A stretch of 64,000 nucleotides of DNA. It comes from Triglochin maritima (taxonomy: Eukaryota > Streptophyta > Magnoliopsida > Alismatales > Juncaginaceae). This document shows, one piece after another, positions 62,541-64,000 of this stretch. Every line of letters starts with the position of its first letter. The stretch's first letter is position 1. Made by a program: the position numbers and the translations under genes. The stretch covers positions 40,872,201-40,936,200 of the forward strand of contig OY821774.1 of NCBI GenBank assembly GCA_963682175.1, written 5' to 3'. The notes under the pieces are model-generated. The model was not told where the DNA came from, did not search any database, and saw nothing but the letters and a program-made list of their open reading frames with translations.

Positions 62541-64000
62541 TGATGCATTGCATACATTGCATCATATGTCATTCATTTAGATTAATTTTATATCAATAAA
62601 TGCTACTAAGGTATGTGTTTAGTCTTATTTACATAACACAGGGACCTGAATGCAAATTACCCATATCACGAGCATAAATGCGTGCAAGAGACTCATCTAT
62701 ATCATAATGACCAAGTCAAGATTATCGGGATTCAAATAGCCCCGAGAACGATGTTGTGGGGAGTTCTTGTTTTGACCCATTATTTAGCAATAAAATTCTG
62801 TTGGTTTACTTTGTATTTTTAACTTTTCTTTCTTAGTTTTCTCTAGGATCCCTTCTCCTCCTCTCCATCCATGAGTTTCTAACTCTCTCCAAAGGGTGGG
62901 GGTGACGGATTTAGGGTGATGAGAAGAAGAATCAAGTTATTATTTTAATTTCGTATTAGTATATTTTGATTACTTGAGTTTATGTTGAGTCATTTATCAT
63001 GTAATGCTTTATATAACTAATGTGATTTATTATAAGTTTCAGAATTCTCTAATCAAAACCCGACATCTAAACCTCCACCCGCTGGACTCCCATTCATAGT
63101 TGTTTTCTTTTTAATTTGTTTTTGTTGTTCTTGCTTTAGATAATTAAAAACCAAAAATCTAAAACTAACCTCATTATTGTTCTCTCTTTCTCTCCTTAAT
63201 CGAAAACCACAAAAATAACAATATCTCTCCCTCTTTGTGTTCGACCCGTACTTGCCACCGCTTCATCGCGGCCGTGCACTTGCGGTATGAACTTAATTCT
63301 CATCTGGTTTTTGGCGCCGTTGCCGGGGATGCGTCGAAGATTTTTGTTTATTTTAGTGATTTCGATTTTTTCTGTTTATCGTGTGCGCGATCTAACTATT
63401 TGGATTTGCATTTCAGGAGACAACAGAGTGCGCGGCGAAATCCGGGCACATTCGGAGCGATAAGGGCGGCGAAATTGCCGCATCTCAAGTACAACCTGCG
63501 GCGGATCCGCCGCACAACAGAGGCTTCTGGGCTTCAAATTTTTCTGGGGTTAGCGCCATCTCTGGGTGGACGCGTGGAGCCACTGAAATTTCGAGAGCGG
63601 GCGGTGAAACCGACTGAGCATTGCATAAGTAACCTTTGTTGCATCTTTCCTCGTAATTTCTAGTTTCGGAAAATTTCCTTTCGTAGAACTGCACGTGTTA
63701 AGCTTAAATTCCATAATTGGCAATAATTCAACTCTGACATAAAAATTGGCAAAACTAGAAGAACTTAGTGCATGCATCATATAATGTTTTGTTTGCATTA
63801 TTCTTGCTAAATTCTTGCAAATTAATTCTTGTTGAAGAGTGCTGGAGGCAAGGTACGTATCGTGTTTTTTATCGATTGCATTTAAGCATATAATCTAATT
63901 TGCATACAACCTTGCAATTGCCCCCACTAAAGACCATTGTTTGACTATCTTTGCTAGATTTATGTTAAACTATCTTAAGGGCAACTCCGTAGGAAAAGAT
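62541..64000 (+). mobile_element. 5' end of an Athila/Tat-like element, plus orientation (runs off the window)
   Basis: LTR about 62541-63302 (starts TGATGCATTGCAT, ends TTAATTCTCA), then primer site TGGCGCCGTTGCCGGGG at 63312-63328 and a leader to the window end. The LTR differs from that of the element at 27.4-28.8 kb. No gag is reached. The frames at 63235-63663 and on the opposite strand look spurious. Confidence 0.8.
63312..63328 (+). other. Primer-binding site (tRNA-Asp type)
   Basis: TGGCGCCGTTGCCGGGG, nine bases after the inferred LTR end. It is identical to the site of the Athila-like element on the other strand at 27376-27392. Confidence 0.93.

Noticed and set aside
63235..63663. 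142-codon frame across the primer site of the right-hand element
   Set aside because: It spans LTR end, primer site and leader and has no family resemblance.

Overview
This is a stretch of nuclear DNA from a flowering plant, most likely a eudicot. It is AT-rich, its genes are split by introns, and most of it is transposable-element sequence of plant-specific lineages: Ty3/gypsy elements (including Athila/Tat-like ones with a tRNA-Asp-type primer site), Ty1/copia, CACTA, PIF/Harbinger, hAT and SINE. I see no prokaryotic, organellar, rRNA or tRNA genes and no CRISPR array. The species cannot be named from the sequence alone.

Only four host genes can be supported. They are an S40-type senescence regulator on the minus strand (7.2-7.7 kb), a three-finger CCCH RNA-binding-type protein on the minus strand (9.9-13.3 kb, probably with a long leader intron reaching to about 17.9 kb), an eight-exon DEAD-box RNA helicase of the Dbp4/DDX10/RH32 type on the plus strand (39.0-44.5 kb), and a short basic protein of unknown function on the minus strand (45.0-45.2 kb). 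The helicase promoter carries a site II-like GGGCCCA and a telo box, as ribosome-biogenesis genes often do.

Layout. 0-3.6 kb: the 5' part of a minus-strand Ty3/gypsy element, with a complete 1.6-kb LTR, primer site and gag-pol carrying one amber codon. 3.6-18.3 kb: a gene island with two SINE-like copies, an hAT MITE and the S40 and CCCH genes. 18.4-30.2 kb: a pile-up of related long LTRs around an Athila-like element that has Gag and protease but no reverse transcriptase. 30.2-36.8 kb: degenerate retrotransposon debris, including a copia remnant full of small hairpins. 36.9-38.6 kb: a 22-bp minisatellite and a tandemly duplicated FAR1 fragment. 39.0-45.3 kb: the helicase gene and a small gene. 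45.6-47.0 kb: an hAT element with intact ends and target duplication. 47.9-50.3 kb: a Harbinger element carrying only a Myb-like ORF. 51.1-62.5 kb: one LTR split by a 9.8-kb CACTA element that itself holds a young copia element, an Athila-like fragment split by a solo LTR, and a Ulp1-like protease gene. 62.5-64 kb: the start of another Athila/Tat-like element.

The most unusual signals are non-coding. (1) About 18 short hairpins lie in the copia remnant (33.0-36.0 kb), all on the sense strand, mostly with a constant 5-nt C(T/A)GAA loop and stems that change while staying complementary. (2) Arrays of CGGTCGACCG-like palindromes sit in LTRs of several distinct families, upstream of the TATA box wherever one is visible. 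(3) A 46-bp scrap of a retroviral-type protease gene is embedded in a neighbouring LTR. (4) A GACCGC-N6-GCGGTC dyad recurs in unrelated retroelements. Most mobile elements here look non-autonomous: RT is missing, or the transposase is missing or broken.
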